A stretch of 64,000 nt of DNA from Gemmatimonadota bacterium (GCA_026387915.1 JAPLKS010000017.1:434001-498000), one strand, 5' to 3'; shown: positions 35,440 to 44,525, numbered from the stretch's first letter. Made by a program: numbers and translations. Notes: generated from the sequence alone by a model not told the origin.

Positions 35440-36169
35440 GCGTGCCTGCCAGTGGCTCGCGTTGGCGTTGCTGCTCTGCACGCACAAGACGGACGCGCAG
35501 GTGATTCGCGGGCGAATCACCGTGCGGCAAACCGAGGCACGCGTGATTGGAGCGCGCGTGAGCGCACACGACAGTGCGGGCCTCCCCCTCCACGAGGTGT
35601 TCAGCGACTCGTCGGGACATTTCACGCTCAAGGTTGACGGGCGACCGTTTTCGATTGCCGTGCGCAAGATTGGGTGGCAGCCGTCGTTCACGGAGTTGAT
35701 CAAAGGGATCGCCGCGACCGACACGGTGGAGATGAATCTCGAAATTCCGGCGGAGCCGCCGTCATTGTCACCGGTGGAGATTGTGACCACCGTTGACGCC
35801 GCATCGCTTGGGCCGCGTCGGTTGCAGGAGGCCCGGCGCCGAGGGTGGCAGGTGTTTGAGCCCGAGTTAGTGGCGAGCCGGCGCGCGGACTCGCCCTTTT
35901 TTGCCGACCTCATGCGCGCGGCCCAGGTGCAGAGTATTTTGTTGCCGCAAAAGCCGAGTGATTGTGTCCGCTCTATGCGCAACAACCGATGCCTGACGTA
36001 TATCGTGGACGATCAGGTCATTGGGTATCAGTTGGCCATTCAGCCGTCTGATGTGTACTTCTTTGCGGTGCTCACCGGCGTGCAGTCGTCGGTGATGTGG
36101 GGGGACCGTGCGCCCTACGGCGCCATTGTCATTTACACCCGGATGTACGGCGACCGGCGCGAGCGATAG
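35438..36169 (+). CDS. Barrel-less carboxypeptidase-regulatory/TonB-plug-like protein
   Basis: A 243-residue exported protein. From the GTG at 35438 it starts with a signal peptide (MRACQWLALALLLCTHKTDA) and then QVIRGRITV. Residues about 25-110 are a carboxypeptidase-regulatory-like beta sandwich (SDSSGHFTLKVDGRPFSIAV, RKIGWQP). After a short linker, residues about 150-240 resemble the plug domain of SusC receptors (RCLTYIVDDQVIGYQLAIQP, VYFFAVLTGVQSSVMWGDRA) and stop at APYGAIVIYTR, exactly where a plug would join the barrel. No barrel follows. A GTG at 35399 is an alternative start inside the hairpin region. The protein at 44522 has the same layout. Function unknown. Confidence 0.7.
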   Translation: MRACQWLALALLLCTHKTDAQVIRGRITVRQTEARVIGARVSAHDSAGLPLHEVFSDSSGHFTLKVDGRPFSIAVRKIGWQPSFTELIKGIAATDTVEMNLEIPAEPPSLSPVEIVTTVDAASLGPRRLQEARRRGWQVFEPELVASRRADSPFFADLMRAAQVQSILLPQKPSDCVRSMRNNRCLTYIVDDQVIGYQLAIQPSDVYFFAVLTGVQSSVMWGDRAPYGAIVIYTRMYGDRRER

Positions 36170-36227
36170 GTGGCACCTGTCCGGTGGTTTTTTGAAACCC
36201 TGGGCACTCCTCGGCCGTTGTAAGGGT

Positions 36228-37121
36228 ATGATTCGGCAGCCTCTGCGGAGGTCCGAATCCCACCTGATGCTCACCCCACTCTTTCGCTCTCTGCGCGCCG
36301 TTGTGGCCTTGCTGGCCGCGGCTTTGGTCGCGTCCGCGTCACTGCCTGCGCAGCAGCCGGCGGGGCCAGTCATTCCGCCGCCGCGTGGAATGGTCAACGA
36401 CTTTGCCGGCGTCATTTCCGCTGATCAAGTGCAGCGACTGGAGCGACTCGCTCGGGTGGTGCGCGAGGCGTCCGGTGGCGAGATCGCCGTGGTGACGCTC
36501 GCCGACATCGCCGGGCGTGACGTGGGCGACATCGCGCTTCGTATTGGGCGGGAATGGAAAGTTGGTTCAGCGGCAAAGATCGGTGAGGCGCAGCGCAATA
36601 CGGGGATCGTGATTCTGCTGGTGCCGCGCGAAACGAGCTCTGACGGAAAGGGGCACGTTTCCATCCAAACAGGACAGGGTACCGAGGGGTTCATTACCGA
36701 CGCGCAGGCTGGTGACATTCGTCGCGAGGCGACGCCGCTTTTGCAGCGCCGTGACTATGGCACCGCGTTGGAACTGATGGCGCAGCGGGTGGCCGAGCGG
36801 TATGCGGGGAACTTTGGGTTCTCGCTCGACTCTGTGGCGCGGATGCCGCTGGCCTCGGAGCGGGTGGCGGCGCCGGATCGCCGGCGCTCTCGCGGTATGC
36901 CACCGATACTGGCCGTGGTGTTGTTCGTGATCGCGGTGCTCGTGTTGTCGGGCGGCCGTGGCAATGGCTGCCTCTGGCTCCTGCTGGCCTCGCAGAGCGG
37001 TCGGCGTGGTGGAGGCGGGTTCGGGGGCGGCTTTGGTGGTGGCGGAGGCGGGGGTGGCGGGTTTGGCGGGTTTGGTGGCGGGGGTGGTTTTTCTGGCGGC
37101 GGCTCGAGCGGAGATTACTAG
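36228..37121 (+). CDS. TPM-domain membrane protein (YgcG-like)
   Basis: A 297-residue protein with a signal sequence (VVALLAAALVASASLPAQQ), a TPM domain (residues about 50-190: VNDFAGVISADQVQRLERLA, GGEIAVVTLADIAG, NTGIVILLVPRE, GFITDAQAGDI), one membrane helix (PPILAVVLFVIAVLVLSG) and a Gly-rich tail ending in FSGGGSSGDY. TPM/YgcG proteins are implicated in membrane-protein complex repair or phosphatase-like activity. Their genes often neighbour lemA, as here two genes downstream. The ATG at 36228 has AAGGG just upstream; the ATG at 36267 would give a shorter signal peptide. Confidence 0.85.
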   Translation: MIRQPLRRSESHLMLTPLFRSLRAVVALLAAALVASASLPAQQPAGPVIPPPRGMVNDFAGVISADQVQRLERLARVVREASGGEIAVVTLADIAGRDVGDIALRIGREWKVGSAAKIGEAQRNTGIVILLVPRETSSDGKGHVSIQTGQGTEGFITDAQAGDIRREATPLLQRRDYGTALELMAQRVAERYAGNFGFSLDSVARMPLASERVAAPDRRRSRGMPPILAVVLFVIAVLVLSGGRGNGCLWLLLASQSGRRGGGGFGGGFGGGGGGGGGFGGFGGGGGFSGGGSSGDY

Positions 37122-37124
37122 GCT

Positions 37125-37853
37125 ATGGCATCGATGACACTTGAAGCCCTGGTGACGCAGTTGCGCGCGGCCTACGGTGCAGACCTGCTGGCCGTGGTGC
37201 TCTACGGCTCGTCGGCTGGCGGTGAGGCGCACACGGGTCACTCGGACCAAAACGTGCTGGTGTTGGTTCAGGAACTCCGCGCGGCCGCTGTTCCGGCGGC
37301 AGGCGCCGCACTGCGCGCGTGGCAGCAGGCCGGCCATGCGCCGTTGCTCACGCTGACGGGCGCCGAGTGGCGGAGTAGCGTGGATGTGTTTGCAATGGAG
37401 CACGCGGACATTCTCGAGCGTCATCGCGTGTTGTGGGCGGCCGAGGGGATGGATGTAGCGGCTGGCATCGCGGTGAGTCGCGCGGATATTCGGCAACAGT
37501 TGGAATATGAAGCGATGGCCATTTTACTCCGGCTTCGCACGGCCATGCTCTCGTCGAGCGACGATGCGGCCAAGCGGGTGCATGTGCTGGCCGCGAGTGC
37601 GGGGCAGGTGCTGGTGATTTTCCGGACGCTGGCGCGGTTGACGGGCGATTCAGCGGCGATGGATAATGAGGCGCTGGTGCGCGCGGTGTCGGCGCGCGCG
37701 GGGATTGAGGCCGCGCCCTTTGTGGCGGTGGTGCTGCACCGTCGCGGCGACGAGAAAATCACGGCGGCGCGGGCGGCGGATGTGTTGATGGCGTATCACG
37801 CAGGGCTGGAGCAGCTGGTGGCGTACTTGGATGCGCTACCGGCGGCGCAGTAG
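37125..37853 (+). CDS. Nucleotidyltransferase-fold protein with altered active site
   Basis: A 242-residue protein. The N-terminus resembles the minimal nucleotidyltransferase fold (LEALVTQLRAAYGADLLAVV, then LYGSSAGGEAHTGHSDQNVL). The GS motif and first Asp are present, but the second carboxylate of the usual SDxD is Asn (SDQN), so metal binding is probably weakened. The rest is helical (RADIRQQLEYEAMAILLRLR, ARAADVLMAYHAGLEQLVAY) like the HEPN-type partner of such enzymes. It starts 3 bp after the TPM gene and ends 37 bp before lemA, in one operon. Likely a pseudo-enzyme or binding protein; the role is unknown. Confidence 0.6.
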   Translation: MASMTLEALVTQLRAAYGADLLAVVLYGSSAGGEAHTGHSDQNVLVLVQELRAAAVPAAGAALRAWQQAGHAPLLTLTGAEWRSSVDVFAMEHADILERHRVLWAAEGMDVAAGIAVSRADIRQQLEYEAMAILLRLRTAMLSSSDDAAKRVHVLAASAGQVLVIFRTLARLTGDSAAMDNEALVRAVSARAGIEAAPFVAVVLHRRGDEKITAARAADVLMAYHAGLEQLVAYLDALPAAQ

Positions 37854-37890
37854 GCGATTCAGCGAGTTCGACCCTTCTTTGGAGAGGCAG

Positions 37891-38466
37891 ATGCGATTTC
37901 GTTCCCTAGTGTTGGCGTTCCCCCTCGTGCTGGGCGCGTGCGGCTACAACTCCATTCAGTCGATGGACGAGAATGCGGCGGCCGCGCAGAAGCAGATTGC
38001 GGTGCAGTTGCAGCGCCGTGCCGACCTTGTCCCGAATCTTGTCGAGACCGTGAAGGGGTACGCGGCGCACGAAGCGGAAGTGTTTGAAAAGGTGGCGCAG
38101 GCGCGCGCCGGACTGGCGGGCGCGGTCAGCGGAGGCAAGATTGGCGAGATGGCAGACGCCAACCAGCAGATGACCGGCGCGCTGGGCCGGTTGCTCGCGA
38201 TTTCGGAGAACTATCCGACGCTCAAGAGCGACCAGAACTTTTTGCGGTTGCAGGACGAGTTGACCGGTACCGAGAATCGCATTGCGGTGTCGCGCACAGA
38301 TTACAACGGCGCGGTGCAAGCGTACAATGAGTACATCCGCAAGTTTCCGCAGGTGATGACGGCGAAGGTGATTGGTTCGAAGGCGCGCGAGTACTTTGAC
38401 GTCACCAACCCTGGGGCTCGCGAAGCGCCGAAGGTGGACTTTTCAAAGCCAGCGGCCAAGCCGTAG
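37891..38466 (+). CDS. lemA: LemA family lipoprotein
   Basis: A 191-residue LemA-type protein. The ATG at 37891 follows GGAGAGG and starts MRFRSLVLAFPLVLGAC, a lipoprotein signal in place of the usual membrane anchor. The helical bundle carries the family hallmarks: YNSIQSMDENAAAAQKQIAV, QRRADLVPNLVETVKGYAAH, NQQMTGALGRLLAISENYPT, LQDELTGTENRIAVSRTDYN, YNEYIRKFP. LemA proteins often occur with TPM proteins, with a presumed envelope role. It ends the TPM-nucleotidyltransferase-lemA operon before a hairpin. Confidence 0.95.
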   Translation: MRFRSLVLAFPLVLGACGYNSIQSMDENAAAAQKQIAVQLQRRADLVPNLVETVKGYAAHEAEVFEKVAQARAGLAGAVSGGKIGEMADANQQMTGALGRLLAISENYPTLKSDQNFLRLQDELTGTENRIAVSRTDYNGAVQAYNEYIRKFPQVMTAKVIGSKAREYFDVTNPGAREAPKVDFSKPAAKP

Positions 38467-38476
38467 CATGATTCAT

Positions 38477-38512
38477 CGCGGTGCTCCGCCGGCAAAAGGG
38501 CGGAGCACCGCG
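38477..38512 (+). terminator. Terminator-like hairpin after lemA
   Basis: A 14-bp perfect stem CGCGGTGCTCCGCC (38477-38490 with 38499-38512) and an 8-nt loop lie 10 bp after the lemA stop. There is no T run. Confidence 0.7.
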
Positions 38513-38568
38513 CGATGCGCTGTGATGCAGTCGTCGGACTGGTTCGTCCACCCCTACCACCCAGTCTC

Positions 38569-40026
38569 ATGAACGTTTCGTCTCGCGCCGTCCTTGTTGC
38601 GGTGTCCGCGTTGTCCCTGTCCGCGTGCGGGCCGCGGGCCGCCACGCCGTCCGATCCACAGTTGGTGGCGCAGTGGTTGCGCACCACGCTTGCGTTCGCG
38701 CGATCCGAGCGGCTGGGGCCACCGGTGGCGGCGCGCATTTCGGCATACGCCTCGCTGGCGCTGTACGAAGGCTACGCGTCGGATCCCGCGTCGCCGTTGC
38801 GCTCGATGGCGGGTCAGCTGAACCGGCTCGATGCACTGCCGGCGGCGCCCGAGGGCGGCCCGGTAGACGGCGCGACCGTTGCCGCCGAGGCGATGCGCCT
38901 GGTACTCGATTCGTTATTCCGCGACGGCTTTGCGAGTACGCGGCGCACGATCGATTCGCTCGCTAAGGCGCAGGTAGCGGCGCGCGAGGCGGCCGGCGTG
39001 TCGGCGGCGCAACGTGACCGCTCCGTGGCGCACGGGCACGCGCTGGGCGGCGCCCTGCTGGCGTGGGCGGCGACGGACAGCTTCTTCGCAACGCGAGGGC
39101 GCGTGTGGACGCCGTCCACCAAGCACGATCAGTGGGAGAACACGGCCACCCTCGACCAGTATGTGCCGCAGACGTTGTCGGGGCAGTCCGACGTTGTGGT
39201 GACGAAGAATCCGAATGCCGCGCTGGAACCGGAGCGCGAGTCGGAGAAGTGGGTGTTCTCCAATCGTCCCAAGGCGGCGGGGAGCAATACGCTTCCGACG
39301 TTTAATCCGGTGCGTCCGACCGAACCGTACTGGGGAAATCTTCGCACGTTTGTTCTGCGCGACGGCGACGACTGCGCGGCGCCAAAGCCCCTGGAATACT
39401 CCGAGAAGCCGAATTCTCCGTTCTGGAAGATGGGGAAGCAGTTCTACGATACGGTCAAGGCGCTTACGCCGGACCAGCGGAATATTGCGCTCTTTTGGGC
39501 GGACAACCCCGTGGCAACGGGCACTCCAGGTTTTCACTGGATCAGTGTGACGAACCAGATGATTGTGCGCCGCCATCTCACGGCGGACGATGCGGCGGAA
39601 GTGTACGCCCTCACGTCGCTGGCCATTGCGGATGCCTTCATTGGTTGCTGGAAGGAAAAGTACCGCTCGATGGTGGTGCGGCCGGTGGCGTATGTGCAGC
39701 GCGTGTTCGACAAGCAGTACCGCACCGTGATTCCAACGCCGCCATTCCCGGAGTACACCTCTGGGCACTCGGTGCAGTCCGGTGCGGCGGTGGCGGTGCT
39801 GGCCAAGGTGCTGGGTGACACGATTCCGTTTAGCGATTCCACGCAGATGGATGTCGGGCAGCCGGCGCGGGCCTTCAAGAATTTCTCGGCCGCGCGCGAT
39901 GAAGTGGCGATTTCGCGCATTTATGCCGGGGTGCACTACTTCCCCGCGGTGTACGACGGTCTCACGCAGGGGCAGTGCATTGGGCAGCGCGTGCTCGACC
40001 GCGTCAAGACGCGGCGCGCGAAGTGA
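38569..40026 (+). CDS. Vanadium-dependent haloperoxidase/PAP2-like lipoprotein
   Basis: A 485-residue protein of the vanadium haloperoxidase/acid phosphatase superfamily. The ATG at 38569 opens a lipoprotein signal (MNVSSRAVLVAVSALSLSAC). The three oxyanion-binding motifs are present in order: KEKYRSMVVRP (K and R), PFPEYTSGHSVQSGAAVAVL (SGH) and SRIYAGVHYFPAVYDG (R and catalytic His). Family members bind vanadate to oxidise halides, or phosphate to act as phosphatases; the sequence does not decide which. Its stop overlaps the next gene's GTG start (GTGA at 40023), coupling it to a CRTAC1 protein. This pairing recurs near SusC/D loci in related phyla (recollection, not searched). Confidence 0.87.
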   Translation: MNVSSRAVLVAVSALSLSACGPRAATPSDPQLVAQWLRTTLAFARSERLGPPVAARISAYASLALYEGYASDPASPLRSMAGQLNRLDALPAAPEGGPVDGATVAAEAMRLVLDSLFRDGFASTRRTIDSLAKAQVAAREAAGVSAAQRDRSVAHGHALGGALLAWAATDSFFATRGRVWTPSTKHDQWENTATLDQYVPQTLSGQSDVVVTKNPNAALEPERESEKWVFSNRPKAAGSNTLPTFNPVRPTEPYWGNLRTFVLRDGDDCAAPKPLEYSEKPNSPFWKMGKQFYDTVKALTPDQRNIALFWADNPVATGTPGFHWISVTNQMIVRRHLTADDAAEVYALTSLAIADAFIGCWKEKYRSMVVRPVAYVQRVFDKQYRTVIPTPPFPEYTSGHSVQSGAAVAVLAKVLGDTIPFSDSTQMDVGQPARAFKNFSAARDEVAISRIYAGVHYFPAVYDGLTQGQCIGQRVLDRVKTRRAK

Positions 40027-43000
40027 GTGTTGAGGAGCGGCAACGGCTCGCGGCGCGCGTCGTCCGCCGCGCGCAGGCGGTGGCGCTCGCGCTGATTGGC
40101 GTCTGTGCGGTCGCGGCGTGCGGCTCGCGCGTGGACACGGCCTGGCATCAGGCCGACGGCTATCGCTGGCGCGCGCTCGCGCTGCCGTGGCGCGGGCAGG
40201 ATGGCTTTACGCAACTCACGTCCTCCTCGACCGGGCTCGTCCATCGCAACGATGTGGACGACGAGCACGCGATGGCCAATCGCAATCTGCTGATTGGCGC
40301 GGGCGTGGCCTTAGGTGATATAGACGGCGACGGTTTGCCTGACATGTTTCTTGCCTCCGTGGAGCGTCCGGCGGCGCTGTATCGCAACACGGGTGGTTTT
40401 CACTTTGAAGACGTGACCGCCAGCAGCGGCATCGATACGAAGGGCCTCGCGACCACCGGCGCCGTCTTTGCCGACGTCAACGGCGACGGCCATCCTGACC
40501 TCGTGGTCGGTACGCTCGGTGGACCGCTCAAGCTTTGGCTCAACGACGGCAAAGGGCATTTTGCCGACGCCACCGCGGGGAGCGGTCTCGACAGCGGCTA
40601 CGCGGCCACCACGCTCACGATGGCCGATGTGGACGGCAATGGCACGCTCGATCTCTACGTGGCCACATACAAGAAACGCAATTCGCTCGATGCCTTTCCA
40701 CCGCAGGCGCGGTCGTTTGATCAGGTGGTGAAGAAGATCAACGGAAAATACGAGGTCGTCGATCCGTGGAAGGGCGAGTACCGCGTCGAAGACCGCCCAG
40801 ATCTCGGCGGCATTGTTCGCTCGCAGCGCGCCGAAGTGGACCTCTTCTATTTGAATGACGGCAAGGGACACTTCACGCGCGTGCCGATCAATGGGCCACG
40901 ATTTACGGGCGAAGATGGCAAGACGCTCACGGTCGAGCCTGACTTCTTTACCCTGGCCGCACGCTTCTATGATGTGAATGGCGACGGCGCGCCGGACCTG
41001 TACGTGTGCAATGACTTTGAAGACCCCGACCAGTTCTGGCTGAACGACGGCACGGGAAACTTCCGACTCACGCCGTCGCTCTCCATTCGGGAAACCAGCA
41101 ACACCTGTATGTCGGTGGACTTCGCCGACGTGAATCGCGACGGGCACGTCGATTTATTCACCACCGACATGCTCAGCCCCACCCTCGGCGTTCGGCAGCG
41201 CCAGATTCCCACGCATACGCCGCTCCCCAAGAAGGTCGGGCTCACCCCCGATCGTGGGCAGTGGATGCGGAACGCGCTGCAGCTCAATCGCGGTGACGGT
41301 ACGTGGGCTCAGGCCGCGGACTTTGCGGGTGTCGCCGCCACCGATTGGTCGTGGGCGTCGGCGTTTGTGGATGTGGATCTCGATGGCTATGAAGATCTCC
41401 TCGTGGTGAACGGGCATCGCTGGGATATTCGAGATGCCGATACGTTCGAACGCATTCGCAATAGTTTCCCGCGCGTGCCGTGGAATCGTGAGCAGGGCGA
41501 GTTCCCGCGCCTCGCGGCGCGCAGTGTGGCGTTGCGGAATCGCGGCGATGCCAGTTTTGCGGATGTGAGCGCCGCATGGGGCTTCGGTGTGGACGAGGCG
41601 ATTTCGCAGGGGATGGCGCTCGCCGATTTTGACGGCGACGGCGATCTCGATGTGTTGGTGACACGGCTCGACGCGCCGCCGGTGGTCTATCGCAACGAGA
41701 GCAAGGCGCCACGCGTGGCGGTGCGACTCAAGGGCGTGTCGCCGAACGACCAGGGGATTGGCGCGGTGGTGAGTGTGTTGGCGCCTTCGCTGCCGGTGCA
41801 GTCGCGAGAACTCACGGCGGGCGGCTACTACATGTCGGGCAGCGATATGCAGCTCGCCTTTGCCTCGGGGCGCGATTCGCTGGTCACGATCGAAGTGAAA
41901 TGGCGCGACGGGCGGCGCAGCATCATTCGGAATACGCCGCCGAATCGCTTATACGAGATTGATCAGGCTGGCGCCTCGAACCAACCCTCCACGATTCCAT
42001 CGCCGGCCGACGCGGCTCGCCCGCTCTTTGAGAATGCCACGGCGTTGCTCGGTGGACACACGCACGTAGACTCGATCTTTGATGACTACCGGCGTCAGCC
42101 GCTGCTGCCGAATCGTTTTAGTCAGCTCGGACCGGGCGTGAGTTGGATCGACACGGACGGTGACGGTCGAGAAGATCTTGTTGTGGGCACGGGACGTGGC
42201 GGTGCTCTTACCGTGTTGCGCAACGCAGGAAATCGCTTCAGTGCAACCGCAGCGCCCGGTGGCGCGGCGAAGTGGGACGTCACCACGATTCTCCCCGTGC
42301 CGGACGCGCGTGGCGGCACCACGCTCCTCGCGGGGCAGGCGAGCTACGAGTCGGCGTCGCCCGCTGAGGCGCTCGGGGTGCCCTCGGTACTCGGCTATGC
42401 GCTCCGCGCCGGTGCACTCGTTACGCCTGTGCCGATGGCGCCGCCCGAGAGTGCGAGCGTTGGTCCAATGGCGCTCGGCGATGTGAATGGCGACGGACGG
42501 CTCGATTTATTTGTTGGCGCGCGCATTGTTCCAGGCAGTTGGCCATTCCCAGCGCCCTCGCATCTATATCTCCGCACCGCCGACGGCCGCTTTGTGGCCG
42601 ATACCGTGAACGCGAAGGTGCTCGCGTCGCTCGGGCTGTTGTCGTCTGCCTTGTTTGCCGATCTGGATGGCGATGGATGGCCGGAGCTTGTGGTGGCCGC
42701 CGAGTGGGGACCTGTTCGAATTCTGCACAATGAGAAAGGACGGTTCCGCGACGTCACGCGCGAGTGGGGGATGAGTGCGATGACGAGTCGGTGGAATGGT
42801 CTCGCCGCCGGTGATTTTGATGGCGACGGGAAAATCGATTTGGTGGCCACGAGCTGGGGGCTCAACACGCCGTGGCAAGCGACGGCGGAACGTCCGTACG
42901 AACTCGTGGTTGGAAATTTCGGGACCGGTGGTCCCGGGCTACTATTTGCGCGGCGCGACTCACTCACGGGGCGCGAGCTTCCGCTCGAGTCGTTCTCACG

Positions 43001-43763
43001 GCTCGGCGTGGCGTTGCCGTCGGTGCGCGAGCGCATTGCCTCGTTTACCGAGTATTCCAAACTGACCGTGGACAGCGTGCTCGGCGATGCGGCCAAGAGT
43101 GCGATGCGTGTGGGTGCGACGACGTTTGAGCACACGGTGTTTTTGAACAAGGGTGGTCGCTTTGAAGCGCACGCCTTGCCGCGTGCCGCGCAGATTGCGC
43201 CAGCGTTCGGGGTGGTGGTCGCCGATTTCAACGGCGACGGGCGCGAAGATCTGTTCCTCGCGCAGAATTTCTCTCCGACGGACATTCGCACGATGCGCTT
43301 CGACGCCGGCGCAGGACAGTTGCTCCTCGGCGATGGACGCGGCGTGTTTAGCGCGCTCAGCGTTCGTGGCTCTGGGATTTCCGTGCTTGGGGATGGCCGC
43401 GGCGCGGCGGCCGCGGATTACGACGGCGATGGGCGCGTCGATCTTGCCGTGTCGCAGAACGGCGCGGCGACGACGCTCTGGCACAACGTGGGAGCGGCCG
43501 TCGGATTGCGAGTGCGACTGAGTGCCGGTGCCGGCAATCCGCTCGGTATCGGCGTGCAGCTGCGCGTGGTGAGCGGCACGAACCGCGGTCCGGTGCGCGA
43601 GGTGCACGGTGGCGGCGGCTACTGGTCGATGGACGGTGCGGTGAGCGTCCTTGCGTTGCCGGCCGGTGCCACCACGCTTTGGGTGCGCTGGCCAGGCGGG
43701 CGCGAGCAGACGGTTCCGATCGCTGCGGGGCAGCGCGAGCTGACGGTGCGCGCGCCAGAGTAA
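40023..43763 (+). CDS. CRTAC1-type FG-GAP/VCBS repeat lipoprotein with two ASPIC/UnbV domains
   Basis: A 1246-residue exported protein. The GTG at 40023 gives a lipoprotein signal (RRAQAVALALIGVCAVAAC). Two similar halves follow. Residues about 60-560 hold FG-GAP calcium-binding repeats (DIDGDGLPDMFLAS, DVNGDGHPDLVVG, DVDLDGYEDLLVV) and about 570-655 an ASPIC/UnbV domain (VAVRLKGVSPNDQGIGAVVS). The second half repeats this with DTDGDGREDLVVGT, DFDGDGKIDLVATSW, DYDGDGRVDLAVS and a terminal ASPIC/UnbV domain (GNPLGIGVQLRVVSG, GYWSMDGAVSVLALP). The DxDxDGxxD loops imply calcium-stabilised beta-propellers, probably for surface binding. It is coupled to the haloperoxidase-like gene. Confidence 0.88.
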   Translation: MSVEERQRLAARVVRRAQAVALALIGVCAVAACGSRVDTAWHQADGYRWRALALPWRGQDGFTQLTSSSTGLVHRNDVDDEHAMANRNLLIGAGVALGDIDGDGLPDMFLASVERPAALYRNTGGFHFEDVTASSGIDTKGLATTGAVFADVNGDGHPDLVVGTLGGPLKLWLNDGKGHFADATAGSGLDSGYAATTLTMADVDGNGTLDLYVATYKKRNSLDAFPPQARSFDQVVKKINGKYEVVDPWKGEYRVEDRPDLGGIVRSQRAEVDLFYLNDGKGHFTRVPINGPRFTGEDGKTLTVEPDFFTLAARFYDVNGDGAPDLYVCNDFEDPDQFWLNDGTGNFRLTPSLSIRETSNTCMSVDFADVNRDGHVDLFTTDMLSPTLGVRQRQIPTHTPLPKKVGLTPDRGQWMRNALQLNRGDGTWAQAADFAGVAATDWSWASAFVDVDLDGYEDLLVVNGHRWDIRDADTFERIRNSFPRVPWNREQGEFPRLAARSVALRNRGDASFADVSAAWGFGVDEAISQGMALADFDGDGDLDVLVTRLDAPPVVYRNESKAPRVAVRLKGVSPNDQGIGAVVSVLAPSLPVQSRELTAGGYYMSGSDMQLAFASGRDSLVTIEVKWRDGRRSIIRNTPPNRLYEIDQAGASNQPSTIPSPADAARPLFENATALLGGHTHVDSIFDDYRRQPLLPNRFSQLGPGVSWIDTDGDGREDLVVGTGRGGALTVLRNAGNRFSATAAPGGAAKWDVTTILPVPDARGGTTLLAGQASYESASPAEALGVPSVLGYALRAGALVTPVPMAPPESASVGPMALGDVNGDGRLDLFVGARIVPGSWPFPAPSHLYLRTADGRFVADTVNAKVLASLGLLSSALFADLDGDGWPELVVAAEWGPVRILHNEKGRFRDVTREWGMSAMTSRWNGLAAGDFDGDGKIDLVATSWGLNTPWQATAERPYELVVGNFGTGGPGLLFARRDSLTGRELPLESFSRLGVALPSVRERIASFTEYSKLTVDSVLGDAAKSAMRVGATTFEHTVFLNKGGRFEAHALPRAAQIAPAFGVVVADFNGDGREDLFLAQNFSPTDIRTMRFDAGAGQLLLGDGRGVFSALSVRGSGISVLGDGRGAAAADYDGDGRVDLAVSQNGAATTLWHNVGAAVGLRVRLSAGAGNPLGIGVQLRVVSGTNRGPVREVHGGGGYWSMDGAVSVLALPAGATTLWVRWPGGREQTVPIAAGQRELTVRAPE

Positions 43764-43794
43764 GGGCGCGCTGTTTTTGTACGTTGTGGTGGAG

Positions 43795-43825
43795 CACGCC
43801 CCGCACTCGTGAGTGCTGGGCGTGT
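43795..43825 (+). terminator. Terminator between convergent genes
   Basis: CACGCCC...GCACTC pairs with GAGTGC...GGGCGTG across a 2-nt apparent turn with a small bulge, followed by TTTC on the plus strand. It sits between stops at 43763 (+) and 43830 (-). Confidence 0.6.
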
Positions 43826-43829
43826 TTCG

Positions 43830-44525
43830 TTACTGGCCGGCGAGTGCCGCGTTGATTGCGGTCCGCAACGTCGCGATCGATGCCGCGCCGCTCATGCGCC
43901 GTGTGCCAATAAAGAACGTCGGGAGCGAGTCGACGCGCGCCGAACGGCTCCGTTCGATGTCATCACGAATGAGCTTGAGCGCCTGCGCGCGTTCGGTGCA
44001 CAGGCGGAGTGGAGCGGCGTTGACTCCCACGGCAATGCTGACGGAGTCGAGATAGGGGCGCGCATCGGGCAGGTTCATCCAACGGGCCTGCGTGTCGAAG
44101 ATGCGATCCGCCGCTTCCCAGAACTTGCCCTGGTGCGCCGCACAGGTGGCGGCGATGGAGGCCGTCTGCGCGTTGAGGTGCTCTGCTTGCGGGAAGTGGA
44201 CGAACGCGAGGCGTACGCGTCCGGACGCTGCATACTCTTTGCGCAGCAGCGGCAGCACGTCCTGATGCCATTGTTTGCAGGGGGCGCACTGAAAATCGCT
44301 GACGATCGTGACCCAGACGCGAGCGGCGGGATCGCCGAGTACGCGGCCGCGGTCGGCGATCAGGGTGAAGGAGTCTGTGCGGGTCTCGGCGAGCGCGCGC
44401 TCGGCGAGTTTGGTTTGGATCAAGCTTTTCTGCGGCTTCTGTTCCGACGAACTGCAGGCCAGCGTCAGGGCGAGGAGCAGGAGGAACGGACGGAGCGGTG
44501 CTGTGTTGGTGATGCACACGGTCAT
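43830..44525 (-). CDS. DsbA-like thioredoxin-fold lipoprotein (CAPC)
   Basis: A 231-residue paralogue of the protein at 27815. The ATG at 44525 lies in an ATGA overlap with the upstream plug protein and begins a lipoprotein signal (LRPFLLLLALTLAC, Cys24). The domain starts with ADRGRVLGDPAARVWVTIVS and carries active site CAPC (80-83) and cis-Pro in DSLPTFFIG. Two extra cysteines (AATCAAH, RLCTER) occur in the helical region. It probably oxidises or isomerises disulfides in exported proteins. Coupling to a cysteine-containing barrel-less plug protein suggests that this is its client (inference). Confidence 0.87.
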   Translation of the reverse strand: MTVCITNTAPLRPFLLLLALTLACSSSEQKPQKSLIQTKLAERALAETRTDSFTLIADRGRVLGDPAARVWVTIVSDFQCAPCKQWHQDVLPLLRKEYAASGRVRLAFVHFPQAEHLNAQTASIAATCAAHQGKFWEAADRIFDTQARWMNLPDARPYLDSVSIAVGVNAAPLRLCTERAQALKLIRDDIERSRSARVDSLPTFFIGTRRMSGAASIATLRTAINAALAGQ

